DNA of 64,000 nucleotides from positions 2,977,001 through 3,041,000 of the forward strand of contig NZ_CP147247.1 in the NCBI RefSeq assembly GCF_002140975.2, written 5' to 3'. Each line of letters begins with the position of its first letter. The stretch's first letter is position 1. The notes beneath the pieces are model-generated. The model searched no databases and was not told where the DNA came from. It saw only the letters and a program-made list of their open reading frames with translations. A program made the position numbers and the translations under genes. Below are positions 9,049-17,958 of this stretch, in pieces. The DNA comes from Enterococcus sp. 9E7_DIV0242 (GTDB lineage: Bacteria > Bacillota > Bacilli > Lactobacillales > Enterococcaceae).

Positions 9049-9807
9049 ATGGGAAAGACAAATCGTTCTAAAACCGCCCGACGGAAAACGAACACCGAAA
9101 AAACAGTTGAATCGACAACTCCTAAAACACGTCAGAAAAAACGAACGGATACGGCGGTCGAAAAGAAATCGGCGAAAGTCAAAAGAACACAGAGCAAAAG
9201 AGGAAGCCAGAACATCAAACATAGAACAGCGCGAAAGAAAATGACGAAGCGAAAGCAAAAAAGGAAGCGTCGCATGGATTTCCTGAGAGAAATAGGGGTA
9301 ACCTTTTTGATTGTTGGTCTGTTGTTTTTTCTTGCAAGAACCTTTGTTTTTGCACTTCCGCGTATGGAGGGTTATGCAATGTCGATGACTCTTGGAGATA
9401 GTGACCGTCTCTTTGTAAATCGTCTATCGGAGGCTAAGAGGTTTGATCTTATCTATTTTCGCCATCCTACTACGGGAGAACTTCTGATTCGACGAGTCAT
9501 TGGATTATCCGGAGAAGAAATTCGCTATAAAGAAGATACCTTGTATGTGAATGGCGAAATCAAAGTGGAACGTTTTCTGGGAACGATGATTGCGCAGGCG
9601 GAACAAGAAAATCATCTTTATACAGAGGACTTTACGCTGAAAGAGGTGACGGGTGCGGCGCTAGTTCCAAAGGACGGTTATTTTGTCCTGGGAGATAATC
9701 GAATGTACTCTGTGGATAGCCGTACATTTGGTTTTATCAACAAAAGTGACATAGTTGGTGTAGTAAAAATGAAATTTCTACCCCTTCATGAAATGGAAAG
9801 ATTTTGA
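9049..9807 (+). CDS. Type I signal peptidase homologue with Arg at the catalytic Lys position
   Basis: 252 residues from ATG 9049, 8 nt after GAGG; a GTG at 9040 overlaps that site and is unlikely. The first ~75 residues are an unusually basic Lys/Arg/Thr extension, then one transmembrane helix (VTFLIVGLLFFLARTFVFAL). The S26 boxes follow: the nucleophile region YAMSMTL (S112), box D ELLIRRVIGLSGEE and box E VLGDNRMYSVDSR. In active enzymes box D contains Lys-Arg (as in the next gene, YVKRVLGIPGD). Here codons 148-149 are CGA CGA, so the Lys general base is Arg. The protein may be inactive, or may serve as a partner for the second peptidase. It overlaps the next gene by 4 nt. Confidence 0.9.
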   Translation: MGKTNRSKTARRKTNTEKTVESTTPKTRQKKRTDTAVEKKSAKVKRTQSKRGSQNIKHRTARKKMTKRKQKRKRRMDFLREIGVTFLIVGLLFFLARTFVFALPRMEGYAMSMTLGDSDRLFVNRLSEAKRFDLIYFRHPTTGELLIRRVIGLSGEEIRYKEDTLYVNGEIKVERFLGTMIAQAEQENHLYTEDFTLKEVTGAALVPKDGYFVLGDNRMYSVDSRTFGFINKSDIVGVVKMKFLPLHEMERF

Positions 9808-10406
9808 TAAGAAAGATGGCGAGAAGAGTGAAGAAGCAGTTGCCTGAGAAAAAGAAGCGGAAGGGATTACGTCTTGACCGAGAGACGATTTTGATAGTTG
9901 TTCTTTTCTTTGCGGTTCTGCTTTTCTTTGTATTTATACAGACACATCGTGTAGATGGCGAATCAATGGAACCAACACTTTCACAAAATGATCGATACAT
10001 TATTTTAAAAACAAAAACGATTTCCAGATATGATATCGTGACGTTTTCAGAGAAAAAGGCAGAAAATCCAGAGGAATATGTGAAGCGTGTACTGGGGATT
10101 CCAGGAGACAGACTATGGACGACGGAAACCAATCTATTTATTCGCCCGAAGGAAGCAGGCGAAATCGATCTCAGTAAAGAAGCCGTAGGAACTTGGGATA
10201 GCACCCTTTCAGTAAAGGTTTCATCAGAGGTCATTCAGAAATTAGAAGGAATGACAGAGATTCCTGAAGGGTACTTTTTTGTTTTAGGAGATAACCGACA
10301 GGTATCAAGAGATAGTCGTGCCATGGGATTGATCAGCATGAAAGAAATAGAGGGAAAGGCAATATACCGCTATTTTCCATTTAATCGACTGGGGTTTTTA
10401 AATTAG
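9804..10406 (+). CDS. Type I signal peptidase (S26A), canonical active site
   Basis: 200 residues with one N-terminal membrane helix (TILIVVLFFAVLLFFVFI) and all signal peptidase boxes: VDGESMEPTL (Ser ~54), YVKRVLGIPGD (Lys ~94) and FVLGDNRQVSRDSRAMG. It removes signal peptides of exported proteins at the outer membrane face. The TTG at 9804 overlaps the upstream stop; ATG 9816 is the alternative start and neither has a strong ribosome site, which suggests translational coupling. A signal peptidase inside a WxL cluster suggests a substrate preference for the large exported products beside it. Confidence 0.93.
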   Translation: MIRKMARRVKKQLPEKKKRKGLRLDRETILIVVLFFAVLLFFVFIQTHRVDGESMEPTLSQNDRYIILKTKTISRYDIVTFSEKKAENPEEYVKRVLGIPGDRLWTTETNLFIRPKEAGEIDLSKEAVGTWDSTLSVKVSSEVIQKLEGMTEIPEGYFFVLGDNRQVSRDSRAMGLISMKEIEGKAIYRYFPFNRLGFLN

Positions 10407-10428
10407 AAGACGGAGGAACATAGTACAT

Positions 10429-13050
10429 ATGATGAAGAAAAAACGATGGAGTTGGCTGAAAGAAAACAGGCTGTTTTTCTTTCTAAGCATAGTCATTCCA
10501 CTCATTATCATGGCGATTGCCTATTATTCGATAGGCGTGTATTGGGGCAGTGATAAGACGATTCTAGCCAGTGATTCCTATTCGCAAATCGCCAATTTTT
10601 ATGCAGGCTTCAATGATATGCTTCATGGCAAGCAAAGTATTTTTTATTCTTGGTATGGGTCGTTAGGGCTTAATTATTGGGCGTTGATGGCCTACTACTT
10701 AAATGGAATTTTTACATTTATTGTCTATTTTTTTGACAACAGTATGATACCAGATGCCGTCTATTTGATTATTTTGCTGAAATTTGGCGCGATGGGCGGC
10801 TCTTTTGGGGTTATGAGTCAGCAGCTGTTTCGTATTCCAAAATGGGCAATGCTAGGTTTCAGTACATTTTATGCGATATCAGGTTTTGCGTTGATTGCAA
10901 CGCCGATGGTTATGTGGTTGGATGCGCTGATTTACTTGCCATTGGTTATACTGGGCATTCATCGACTGCTAGAGCAGGGAAAAGCTAAACTATTGTTTTT
11001 CAGTTATCTGCTCTTGTTTATTTCAAATTTCTATATGGCTTTTATGGTAGGGGTCTTTTCTTTTCTATATGCAGTAGGATTGGTGATTTTAAAGCCCGAA
11101 TATCTTAAGAAGGGCTTTCCTTTATATCTATTCACATCTTTGTGTGCCGGCGGGGCCTCGATGGTTACGATTCTACCGACGATTCTCGATTTGATCAATA
11201 ATGGGGAAGGCTTAACGGGCGTTACTTCATTTTTTACACCAGATACAGGTGCTTGGGATCTGATCGTAAAGAGCATGGTAGGTGTTTATGATACAACGGG
11301 ATATGAAAGCGCACCGTTTATCTATTTCGGTCTGTTTGCTTTGCCTTTTCTCTTCTTTTACTTTCGAACAGCGGAAATTGCGCTGAAAAGAAAGCTGGTT
11401 TCAGGAGGGATGTTCCTTTTACTGATTGCCAGTGTTTATATTTATCCGCTTAATCTTTTCTGGCATGGCTTCCATGCACCAAACATGTTTTTGTTTCGTT
11501 TTTCGTTTTTGATTACCTTTTTTGCCCTGTTTGTTTCTGCGAGAGCGATGGAACATTTAACGGTTCAAACGATGGAACAGGTGATAAATGGTGGGATCTT
11601 ATGGGTGGCTCTTTTTTCAGCAGCCGTCTTTTTTTCCAATAAAAAGCGATATGATTTTGTTTCAAGGACATCCTTGATTTTGACGATCATTTTTATAGGA
11701 ATGTATCTGGGGCTGCTTTTTTTCTACACACGAGAAAATAGAAAGCCAAGAAAAAAGCTATTTGTGTTCTTGTTTCTCGCACTGTTCTCAGTTGAGGGAG
11801 TGGTGCAGGCGAATAGTCTTTTACAAGGGATCGTCAAGGATTGGGGCTATGCTTCACGGAGTTTGTATGAAGAGGGGTTTAGCGACATAAGAACATTGGT
11901 GACGGCTGCCGAGGAGGATAATACCGAGTTTCAACGGATGGAATTATTTGATTTTTCTTCCAGAAATCAAAGTTTTAAATACGGCTATAGTGGAATACAA
12001 ATGTTTTCATCTATTAGAAACAGACGATCCTCTCAATATCTGAATCAGCTGGGCTTTAGATCCAGAGGTTCGAATTTGACGATCTCTTATAAGCACAACA
12101 CAGTAGTAATGGATGCTTTATTTGGGGTGGCGCACAATATTACCAAACATGAGCCGCTGAAATATGGTTTTTCTCTGAAACAGACAGAGAATGCGTATCA
12201 ACTTTATGAAAATGAGTACAGCTTGCCATTAGGGATACTGACAGACGATAACATTTTCAGTGATGAGGTATCCCAATCTCAGGAAGCGCTCCTGCAGCAA
12301 CTTTCGGGAGAAGATGAGACATTGTTTTATCTCACGGAGCCAAAAATTGTGGACGCGGATCAAATCACGATCATTGAAGAGGATCAGAATGTGATTTACA
12401 GTGAAAAAGCAGTTGGAGAAACGCGGAGAATCACTTATTCAGTGGATGTGCCGGCCAATTCCCAGGCTTATTTGATGCTATATGGCGATAGTCAATACTT
12501 AATGAAGGGCGCAAAAGTAAGGTTTACGATCGATGGTGTCCAACGTAGCGGAGATCTGATCAAGGATGGTCAGTATTACAACTTGGGTTACTATTCAGAA
12601 GCTAAGACAGTAGAAGTAGAGCTGGAATTCTTTGGCAACTCCCAAACGACCTTGCGTAAGCCGATGGCGCTTATTCTCGATACAGAGGCATTCAGTTATG
12701 CTGTTGAAAAAGCGAAAGAGAACGGGGCAGATCTTACAGTGGACGGCCGCGTTGTTGAAGGAACCGTTTTAGCAGAGAAGGATCAGGTGTTGTTTACATC
12801 CATCCCCTATGATAATGGTTGGGAAGTCTATGTCGATGGTGAAAAACAGAAGATCAACGCGTTACAAGACTCCTTTCTGACTGTTGCTATTCCCGAAGGA
12901 GAGCATAAAGTGAAATTTGTGTACCTCCCCCAAGGAATCAAGGCTGGGTTTTCCTTATTTGTTGGTTGTACGGTCCTTTTCCTTGGTTATGAAGGACTTA
13001 GAAAGCGCAAAGCGCGACAGGAAGAAAAAAGAAAGCAGGAACAGCAATGA
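10429..13050 (+). CDS. YfhO family polytopic membrane protein (GT-C-like)
   Basis: 873 residues with about a dozen hydrophobic segments in the first ~460 residues, a large soluble region (~470-840), a last membrane segment (GIKAGFSLFVGCTVLFLGYE) and a basic Glu/Lys-rich tail. The pattern, and motifs such as SDSYSQIANFYAGFNDML near the N terminus, match the YfhO family. Members are linked to glycosylation of wall or lipoteichoic acids or other surface polymers using lipid-linked sugars. It has a GGAGG site, and its last 4 nt overlap the following lipoprotein start. Glycosylation of a surface polymer or of the WxL complex is plausible but inferred. Confidence 0.85.
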   Translation: MMKKKRWSWLKENRLFFFLSIVIPLIIMAIAYYSIGVYWGSDKTILASDSYSQIANFYAGFNDMLHGKQSIFYSWYGSLGLNYWALMAYYLNGIFTFIVYFFDNSMIPDAVYLIILLKFGAMGGSFGVMSQQLFRIPKWAMLGFSTFYAISGFALIATPMVMWLDALIYLPLVILGIHRLLEQGKAKLLFFSYLLLFISNFYMAFMVGVFSFLYAVGLVILKPEYLKKGFPLYLFTSLCAGGASMVTILPTILDLINNGEGLTGVTSFFTPDTGAWDLIVKSMVGVYDTTGYESAPFIYFGLFALPFLFFYFRTAEIALKRKLVSGGMFLLLIASVYIYPLNLFWHGFHAPNMFLFRFSFLITFFALFVSARAMEHLTVQTMEQVINGGILWVALFSAAVFFSNKKRYDFVSRTSLILTIIFIGMYLGLLFFYTRENRKPRKKLFVFLFLALFSVEGVVQANSLLQGIVKDWGYASRSLYEEGFSDIRTLVTAAEEDNTEFQRMELFDFSSRNQSFKYGYSGIQMFSSIRNRRSSQYLNQLGFRSRGSNLTISYKHNTVVMDALFGVAHNITKHEPLKYGFSLKQTENAYQLYENEYSLPLGILTDDNIFSDEVSQSQEALLQQLSGEDETLFYLTEPKIVDADQITIIEEDQNVIYSEKAVGETRRITYSVDVPANSQAYLMLYGDSQYLMKGAKVRFTIDGVQRSGDLIKDGQYYNLGYYSEAKTVEVELEFFGNSQTTLRKPMALILDTEAFSYAVEKAKENGADLTVDGRVVEGTVLAEKDQVLFTSIPYDNGWEVYVDGEKQKINALQDSFLTVAIPEGEHKVKFVYLPQGIKAGFSLFVGCTVLFLGYEGLRKRKARQEEKRKQEQQ

Positions 13051-13988
13051 AGAAAAAAATAGTATGGCTAAGCACCATTCTACTCATGTTTTTATTAGTA
13101 GGCTGTACAGGAAAGCTGGCGAATGAGGCGGATGAGTTTTCTGACGGTTCGATAGAGTACTCTGTTCAGCTGCCTCAGACATGGACGGTGAGCAAACAGC
13201 CTAAGGAACAGTTCAATGCAGAAGCTGTTTTTGGTGCAGAAGACAGCAAAACAAATTCTTATTTATTTGTTTTGACAAAGGATAAAGCGGAGATAGAGCT
13301 GGCTGGACTTGGCGAACGGACTAGAGAAGAATTGAAGGATCGTTACAGCTTGAATTCAGCAGAAGATGTGCCTATGGAGGAATTCAAAGTAGCAGACCGT
13401 CCGGCGTATAAATATACGCTGGAAACTATTTATGAAGAAAAACAGGTCTGGCTGTATTTCTATTATGTAGAGACAGAGCATTGCTTGGTTCAATTTGTAG
13501 TATATTCTGCTGTCGATAATCAGACGGAGTCCAGAAGTGAACTGATCGATCAATCTGTGAAAACACTGAAGGAAACTGGAAGAGAAGAATCAACGGAGCG
13601 CGCGGATGAACAGATCGTCATTAAAAATGAGGAGCTGGAATTTGATATCAATGGCATTTTAGCTTTGGAAGAAGACGGGAAATCGTTTGTTGCTGTTCGA
13701 TATAAGCTAACGAATAAGGCCGATTCAGAGACGATCACGCCTGCGAAATGGGATGAGTTGATCAAGGTAAGTCAAGGAGAGCAGCAACTAACCTTAGCTG
13801 AGAACCCGGCAGATGCGAAACGACTGGATTTTACGGAACTAGTAGCTAATCGAGAACGTGTAGTGAAAACGGGTGAAGCGCTAGAGAGTGTTGTCTTCTA
13901 CGAATTGAAGGACGAAAGTGATCTTTTGATTCAACCGGATGCAACTGTCTTTCCTGATAGCGGAGACCTTTCTCTGGTATTGCCGTAA
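13047..13988 (+). CDS. Lipoprotein of unknown function
   Basis: 313 residues with a clear lipoprotein signal peptide (LLMFLLVGCTGK, lipobox LVGC, Cys ~20). The N-terminal half (IEYSVQLPQTWTVSKQP to TLKETGREE) looks like a PsbP/DUF-type fold found in surface lipoproteins. The C-terminal half (IVIKNEELEFDINGILALEE to LSLVLP) resembles a DUF4352-type beta sandwich. No catalytic motif is seen. It overlaps the YfhO gene by 4 nt (ATGA), so it is translationally coupled, and it ends 24 nt before a second lipoprotein. Confidence 0.8.
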   Translation: MKKKIVWLSTILLMFLLVGCTGKLANEADEFSDGSIEYSVQLPQTWTVSKQPKEQFNAEAVFGAEDSKTNSYLFVLTKDKAEIELAGLGERTREELKDRYSLNSAEDVPMEEFKVADRPAYKYTLETIYEEKQVWLYFYYVETEHCLVQFVVYSAVDNQTESRSELIDQSVKTLKETGREESTERADEQIVIKNEELEFDINGILALEEDGKSFVAVRYKLTNKADSETITPAKWDELIKVSQGEQQLTLAENPADAKRLDFTELVANRERVVKTGEALESVVFYELKDESDLLIQPDATVFPDSGDLSLVLP

Positions 13989-14012
13989 AAACGAAAGAAA
14001 GTATGGTGAACA

Positions 14013-14738
14013 ATGAATAGATATAAAAATAGCTCGCTTTTTTTAGTGCTGCTCGCTGCTCTGTTAGTGTTGAGCGCCTGTCAAAAGGAGCAGAAAGTAA
14101 AGAACGTCCCTGCGCAATTACAAGAGTTTGTTTGGTACGATGAACGGGAAAAACCATTTGGTATATTTGAGTACGATGAACTGACCAAAGCTGAGGCAGA
14201 GGAATTACTGGAACAAAAATTTTCTTTACAAGAAGCAGTCCTTACTGAAGAATTTGAAAAATGTTTAGATGAAGGGATAACAGATGAGACCATCAAAGCT
14301 GGAGAACCTATCTACTCACTTGCTGCTCAGGAAACGAGTTTGAAGGTCCGAGGATATTATACGTACTATAAAGAGGAAGACTTGGTTGCATTTGCTTATA
14401 TCGATACAGAATATCAGTATGATTCTGAAAGTAAAGAGGTGAGGTTATTGGATCAAACCTTGTCGCTGGCAAAGCATGGTTCAGGTAGCACGTTCCCGCA
14501 GAATAATGGTGAAGAACTGATACAACAACTGGGTGAGATACTTAAAATCGATGATTTGGACGCTGCTATGGCGCAATTTAAGGAGAAGTATCCGGAATCA
14601 AGTAAGTCGGAGATTACTGTCAGTGACAACGGAACGGAAGCTTATGATAACCACGGGATTCGCAAGGCGTTGATTACACGTGTAACGAATAAGGAGATTG
14701 TAGAGATTTATGCTCGTCTGGTTGATTATACGGAGTGA
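14013..14738 (+). CDS. Lipoprotein of unknown function, last gene of the surface cluster
   Basis: 241 residues with a lipoprotein signal (LLAALLVLSACQKEQK, lipobox LSAC). The mature part is acidic and Glu/Gln/Tyr-rich, with no family recognised. The ribosome site before ATG 14013 is weak (AAAGTATGGTGA). It is followed by 1.1 kb without genes, so it probably ends the rightward transcription unit that began before position 665. Confidence 0.75.
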   Translation: MNRYKNSSLFLVLLAALLVLSACQKEQKVKNVPAQLQEFVWYDEREKPFGIFEYDELTKAEAEELLEQKFSLQEAVLTEEFEKCLDEGITDETIKAGEPIYSLAAQETSLKVRGYYTYYKEEDLVAFAYIDTEYQYDSESKEVRLLDQTLSLAKHGSGSTFPQNNGEELIQQLGEILKIDDLDAAMAQFKEKYPESSKSEITVSDNGTEAYDNHGIRKALITRVTNKEIVEIYARLVDYTE

Positions 14739-15042
14739 TAGAGCGTCCTCCTGCAGTTAAGAAATCAGCGAAAAGGTTGGAATAGAAGTGTTCGGCTTAT
14801 TGCCGAGGAAGCTACTTCTGTCTTGCCGTTTATTCGGTTTTAGGGGGACTGAGGCATAGGGATGTCCAGTCCCTTCTTTGCGTGTGTCTATTTCTGAACA
14901 AGTAGTAGGAAGAATGTGTTGTTTTTCAAACAGTTATTTTATCTTTTGTTTTCTTGGTAATTGTTGACACATCTGTCAAATTAACTTGACTATTACGGTG
15001 TTTCTCTTTAAAATAAAGCATGTAATAGTAGTGTAAATCAAA
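14739..15042. other. Gene-free stretch with hairpins and a palindrome
   Basis: After the last surface-cluster gene there are two imperfect hairpins. The first is at ~14787-14819 (GAAGTgttCGGC against GCCGaggaagctACTTC). The second is at ~14843-14874 (GGGACTG against CAGTCCC, then CTTCTTT), which may end the upstream operon. Further on, TTGACA-CATC-TGTCAA (14964-14979) is a perfect 6+6 inverted repeat that could be an operator; its first half also matches a -35 box, but no good -10 follows at 17 nt. No ORF is credible. Confidence 0.5.
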
Positions 15043-15168
15043 ATAAAAAGGCACTTTGCTTCATGGCGCCAACCATGAAACAAAGCCCTGTAAGGATAGT
15101 GTGACCTATCGATACAAGTTGCCTTAATCAGCCAACGCGAGCGTTGACCTGTATTTATTTTACTCAAT
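15043..15168 (-). ncRNA. Candidate structured small RNA of unrecognised family
   Basis: Read on the minus strand, a TAAAAT -10 with a weak TGGATA -35 17 nt upstream precedes ~15168. Next come hairpin GTCAACGC/GCGTTGGC and a closing helix AAGGCA/TGCCTT (15120-15125 with 15048-15053). Inside it lie hairpin GATAG/CTATC and a long stem CTTTG-TTCATGG / CCATGAA-CAAAG (15054-15066 with 15073-15085, one mismatch), ending in TTTTTATTTT. This is a three-way junction closed by a terminator-like T-run. No credible ORF occupies it. I could not assign it to 6S, tmRNA, SRP RNA, RNase P or tracrRNA. Confidence 0.6.
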
Positions 15169-15325
15169 TTCATTAGAAATATCCACCCTTTTTATTTTTC
15201 TGTATATGAGTATGCAGTGAAATAGAATGGGAGAGGACGAAGAAAAATGATTGTTTCGGATTGGCTTTTGAGAAGAAGCTGAACGGAATCGAGAAATAAA
15301 TGACAGGGCTATAAATTTGTTGATT

Positions 15326-15372
15326 AAGTAGTATTGAGAGTAGTCATCCATACCCTCAATACTACTTTTTTT
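15326..15372 (+). terminator. Strong intrinsic terminator with 13-bp stem
   Basis: AAGTAGTATTGAG (15326-15338) pairs perfectly with CTCAATACTACTT (15355-15367), followed by a T-run to 15372. No gene lies just upstream on the plus strand, so it may end an uncharacterised transcript from the preceding ~150 bases. Confidence 0.8.
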
Positions 15373-15395
15373 GGTTTACCTACTATTATTTTATG

Positions 15396-15574
15396 ATGAA
15401 AAGCTTTAAGCGGGAAGCTTTTCATTCGTACTGTCAGTGCGACACACCTGTAAAAAACGAGAATATATTTAAACCTAGACCTAGCGACAAACGATTTAGA
15501 TAAACACTACCCACAAGACATCTAAAGTCACTGACAGTATGTGGAAACAGGCCGGAGAAATCTGGTCTTTTTTC
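15396..15574 (+). other. Nested inverted repeats ending in a terminator: possible second small RNA
   Basis: Three structures follow each other. A perfect 11-bp stem ATGAAAAGCTT/AAGCTTTTCAT (15396-15406, 15415-15425) has an 8-nt loop. An 11-bp inverted repeat TACTGTCAGTG/CACTGACAGTA (15429-15439, 15529-15539) encloses 89 bases. A 7-bp stem GGCCGGA-GAAA-TCTGGTC (15550-15567, GAAA tetraloop, two G-U pairs) is then followed by TTTTTT. The last is a plus-strand terminator. The whole could be a folded transcript or a relic of a small mobile element. No promoter is evident. Confidence 0.5.
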
Positions 15575-15825
15575 ATTTTCTTTCAAATCCGATCAAAGAA
15601 TAAAAATCTGCATATTAAAGGAATGAACATGTGCGAACTTGCTGGACTGGAAAACAGATTCATCTGTATAAATAAAAATAGGTATTCCTTCTTCGCATAT
15701 AGCGTAGGAATACCTGTTTGATAGTTGGTTCGTTGATGTAGCTTAGGCGTTGGAGTCTATCCTACGCTCTGGTATAGCTATATTTATTTTTTTATGAATA
15801 GTCGATCAACAGACCATTCATTTAT

Positions 15826-16335
15826 CTATTCAAGATTTTCCAAAACATATTGGAATTCACTGAAAGCAACCTCGTCAATACCGCCATTCATTTGTAGTAA
15901 AACTAGCTTCGTTTCATTCACTGCTGTCCAAGATTTGTATTGCTCGTTTTCAGCAGTCAAATTATCATAGAATGCTTTGGCCTCCTGTAAGTCTGCCAGA
16001 TTTGTGTAAGTAGTTAGTCTGCCATTTAGATATGAAGCAGAATAATCTGAGTAGTACACGCCGAATATGATACCTGAAGCAGCCTTCATTGGTGCCAATC
16101 CATAATCTGTTTCAGTCATGTCACGTTCTTCGTAGACGGCTAAACCAGAATCTTTAAATTTTTGAACGACTTCTTGTGCAGTGATGAGGGGTTGTGCAGG
16201 AGCTTCACTGGAAACAGTTGTACTGCTGGCTGTTGTTTTCGAACTGTCGGATGTTGTTGGTTTTTCGTTATTATTGCAAGCAGCCATCATAACAGAACAC
16301 AAGCCCAATAAAACAAAAGCAATCCCTTTTTTCAT
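15826..16335 (-). CDS. Small lipoprotein of unknown function
   Basis: 169 residues with a lipoprotein signal peptide (LGLCSVMMAACNNNEK, lipobox MAAC), a Ser/Thr linker (TTSDSSKTTASSTTVSSE), and a ~110-residue soluble domain with no recognised motif. It has a strong AAGGAGGAG ribosome site. It is transcribed alone against its neighbours and faces the hairpin-rich stretch. Upstream on its strand TAGAAT (16390-16395) could be a -10, but no good -35 stands at the right distance. Confidence 0.82.
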   Translation of the reverse strand: MKKGIAFVLLGLCSVMMAACNNNEKPTTSDSSKTTASSTTVSSEAPAQPLITAQEVVQKFKDSGLAVYEERDMTETDYGLAPMKAASGIIFGVYYSDYSASYLNGRLTTYTNLADLQEAKAFYDNLTAENEQYKSWTAVNETKLVLLQMNGGIDEVAFSEFQYVLENLE

Positions 16336-16635
16336 ACTTCTCCTCCTTATACGCCAAAAGAACGAATAATTATGTATTTTCCTCTCTATTCTACCATGTT
16401 TTTTAAAGCCAAAGCTATAAGATTAATTAAAAATATGTTTCTGTTCTTTTTTTAGAATAAAAAAACCTCGTGTTTGATTTCACAGCCTGTCATCAAGTAA
16501 AATCTAGAAGAAGATAGAAGGAATGAGTAACTTATGAAACAGGCTTGGTTCATGAGTGTAAGTGAAGGTAGAGGACAAAATATGAAAGGTATAGTTGAGG
16601 CTGTTTTAAGTAAAACAAGAGGCCTCGGAATACTT

Positions 16636-16663
16636 TTGTGTGAAAATTTCTGTGTGTTAAAAT
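16636..16663 (+). promoter_or_regulatory. Promoter for cinA (extended -10)
   Basis: TTGTGT (16636-16641), 16 nt, then TAAAAT (16658-16663) preceded by TGT, an extended -10 (TGnTAAAAT). It lies 44 nt before the cinA start. The remaining ~290 bases back to the divergent lipoprotein are AT-rich and hold nothing else I can support. Confidence 0.65.
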
Positions 16664-16707
16664 AGAAGTATGTTTTTTTACGTAGATTAAGTGAGAAGAG
16701 GAAAATC

Positions 16708-17955
16708 ATGAAAGCAGAAATTATCGCTGTCGGAACAGAGCTTTTGCTCGGACAGGTTGTGAACACAAATGCAACGTTTCTATCAGAGGAACTGGCAGAT
16801 CTAGGGATAGAGGTTTACTATCATACGGTAGTTGGAGATAACCTTCAACGGCTGCTTGATGTATTGAATGAAGCCGAGCAGAGAAGTGACTTGATTGTCT
16901 TGTGTGGCGGATTAGGACCGACAGAGGATGATCTGACCAAAGATGGTGTGGCCTTGCATATTCAAAAAGAATTGGTTCAAGATCCGGACGGCATGGAAAA
17001 ACTACAGGAATTTTTCCGTTTTTCTAAGCGCAAAATGACACCTAATAACCTGCAGCAGGCACTGATAATTGAGGGGGGAATAAGTATTCCGAATCCTACG
17101 GGTCTTGCGGTAGGGACGCTTGTGACTGCACGTGACACTAGCTATCTATTACTTCCCGGACCACCAAGTGAACTGAAGCCGATGGTGTTTCAGCACGTAC
17201 GACCATTACTTAAAGAACTCTTTCCAACAAAAGAACAGCTGATGTCCCGTGTTTTGCGTTTTTATGGGATTGGAGAATCTCAATTAGTAACGGACTTGAA
17301 GGAACTGATCGATCAGCAGACGAATCCAACGCTAGCGCCGTATGCCAAGCCGAACGAAGTGACCTTGCGTCTGACAGCAAAAGTTTCATCTGAGGCCACA
17401 GGAGAGGCGATGCTGCAGCAGTTAGAGGATCAAGTGTTGGCACTTGTCGGAGAATTTTTCTACGGTTATGGTGATGAGAACACGCTAGAAGAAACAACCG
17501 TTAAGCTGCTGACAGAGCATGGCAAAACATTGGCAGCTGCGGAAAGTCTGACTGCCGGACTTTTCCAAAGCATGATAGGGAATGTATCTGGTGCTTCTAA
17601 AGTACTTAAAGGAGGTGTTGTCACCTATTCAGCAGAAATGAAGACGGCGCTTCTGGGCGTTCCTGAACGCTTGATTAAAGAGCACGGCACAGTTAGCGAA
17701 GCCTGCGCTATAGCTATGGCTGACGGTACCTTGAAGCTCACAGATGCTGATCTGGCGGTTTCTTTTACCGGTGCGGCAGGACCAGATGAACTGGAAGGCC
17801 ATCCACCGGGCACAGTTTGGATAGGTCTGGCACAAAAAGGGCAGCCGACAATTGCCGAACAGTATCATTTTAATCGTGACCGGCAGTACGTTCGATACAG
17901 TGCAGCGATGAAAGGCTTGGATTTAATTCGACGTGCAGTTTTAAAAGAAAAATAA
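16708..17955 (+). CDS. cinA: CinA, competence/damage-inducible protein; NMN deamidase family
   Basis: 415 residues. The N-terminal molybdopterin-binding-like (COG1058) domain has [19 protein letters not shown] and [18 protein letters not shown]. The C-terminal CinA domain (~255-415) has [19 protein letters not shown] and SFTGAAGPD. The C-terminal domain deamidates nicotinamide mononucleotide in pyridine nucleotide recycling; the N-terminal domain is an ADP-ribose pyrophosphatase-type unit in some members. It lies directly upstream of recA, as in streptococci and enterococci, where the two can be co-transcribed. Only 102 nt separate it from recA, and these hold recA's own SOS box and promoter. 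Confidence 0.95.
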   Translation: MKAEIIAVGTELLLGQVVNTNATFLSEELADLGIEVYYHTVVGDNLQRLLDVLNEAEQRSDLIVLCGGLGPTEDDLTKDGVALHIQKELVQDPDGMEKLQEFFRFSKRKMTPNNLQQALIIEGGISIPNPTGLAVGTLVTARDTSYLLLPGPPSELKPMVFQHVRPLLKELFPTKEQLMSRVLRFYGIGESQLVTDLKELIDQQTNPTLAPYAKPNEVTLRLTAKVSSEATGEAMLQQLEDQVLALVGEFFYGYGDENTLEETTVKLLTEHGKTLAAAESLTAGLFQSMIGNVSGASKVLKGGVVTYSAEMKTALLGVPERLIKEHGTVSEACAIAMADGTLKLTDADLAVSFTGAAGPDELEGHPPGTVWIGLAQKGQPTIAEQYHFNRDRQYVRYSAAMKGLDLIRRAVLKEK

Positions 17956-17958
17956 ATG

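Noticed and set aside
14964..14992. Sigma-A promoter starting with TTGACA at 14964
   Set aside because: The hexamer at 17-nt spacing is TGACTA, a poor -10, and TTGACA is half of a perfect inverted repeat, so an operator is at least as likely.
15043..15168. 6S RNA, tracrRNA or a known riboswitch
   Set aside because: The long central bubble of 6S is missing, no anti-repeat or cas9 is present, and no riboswitch core was recognised. Left as an unassigned RNA.
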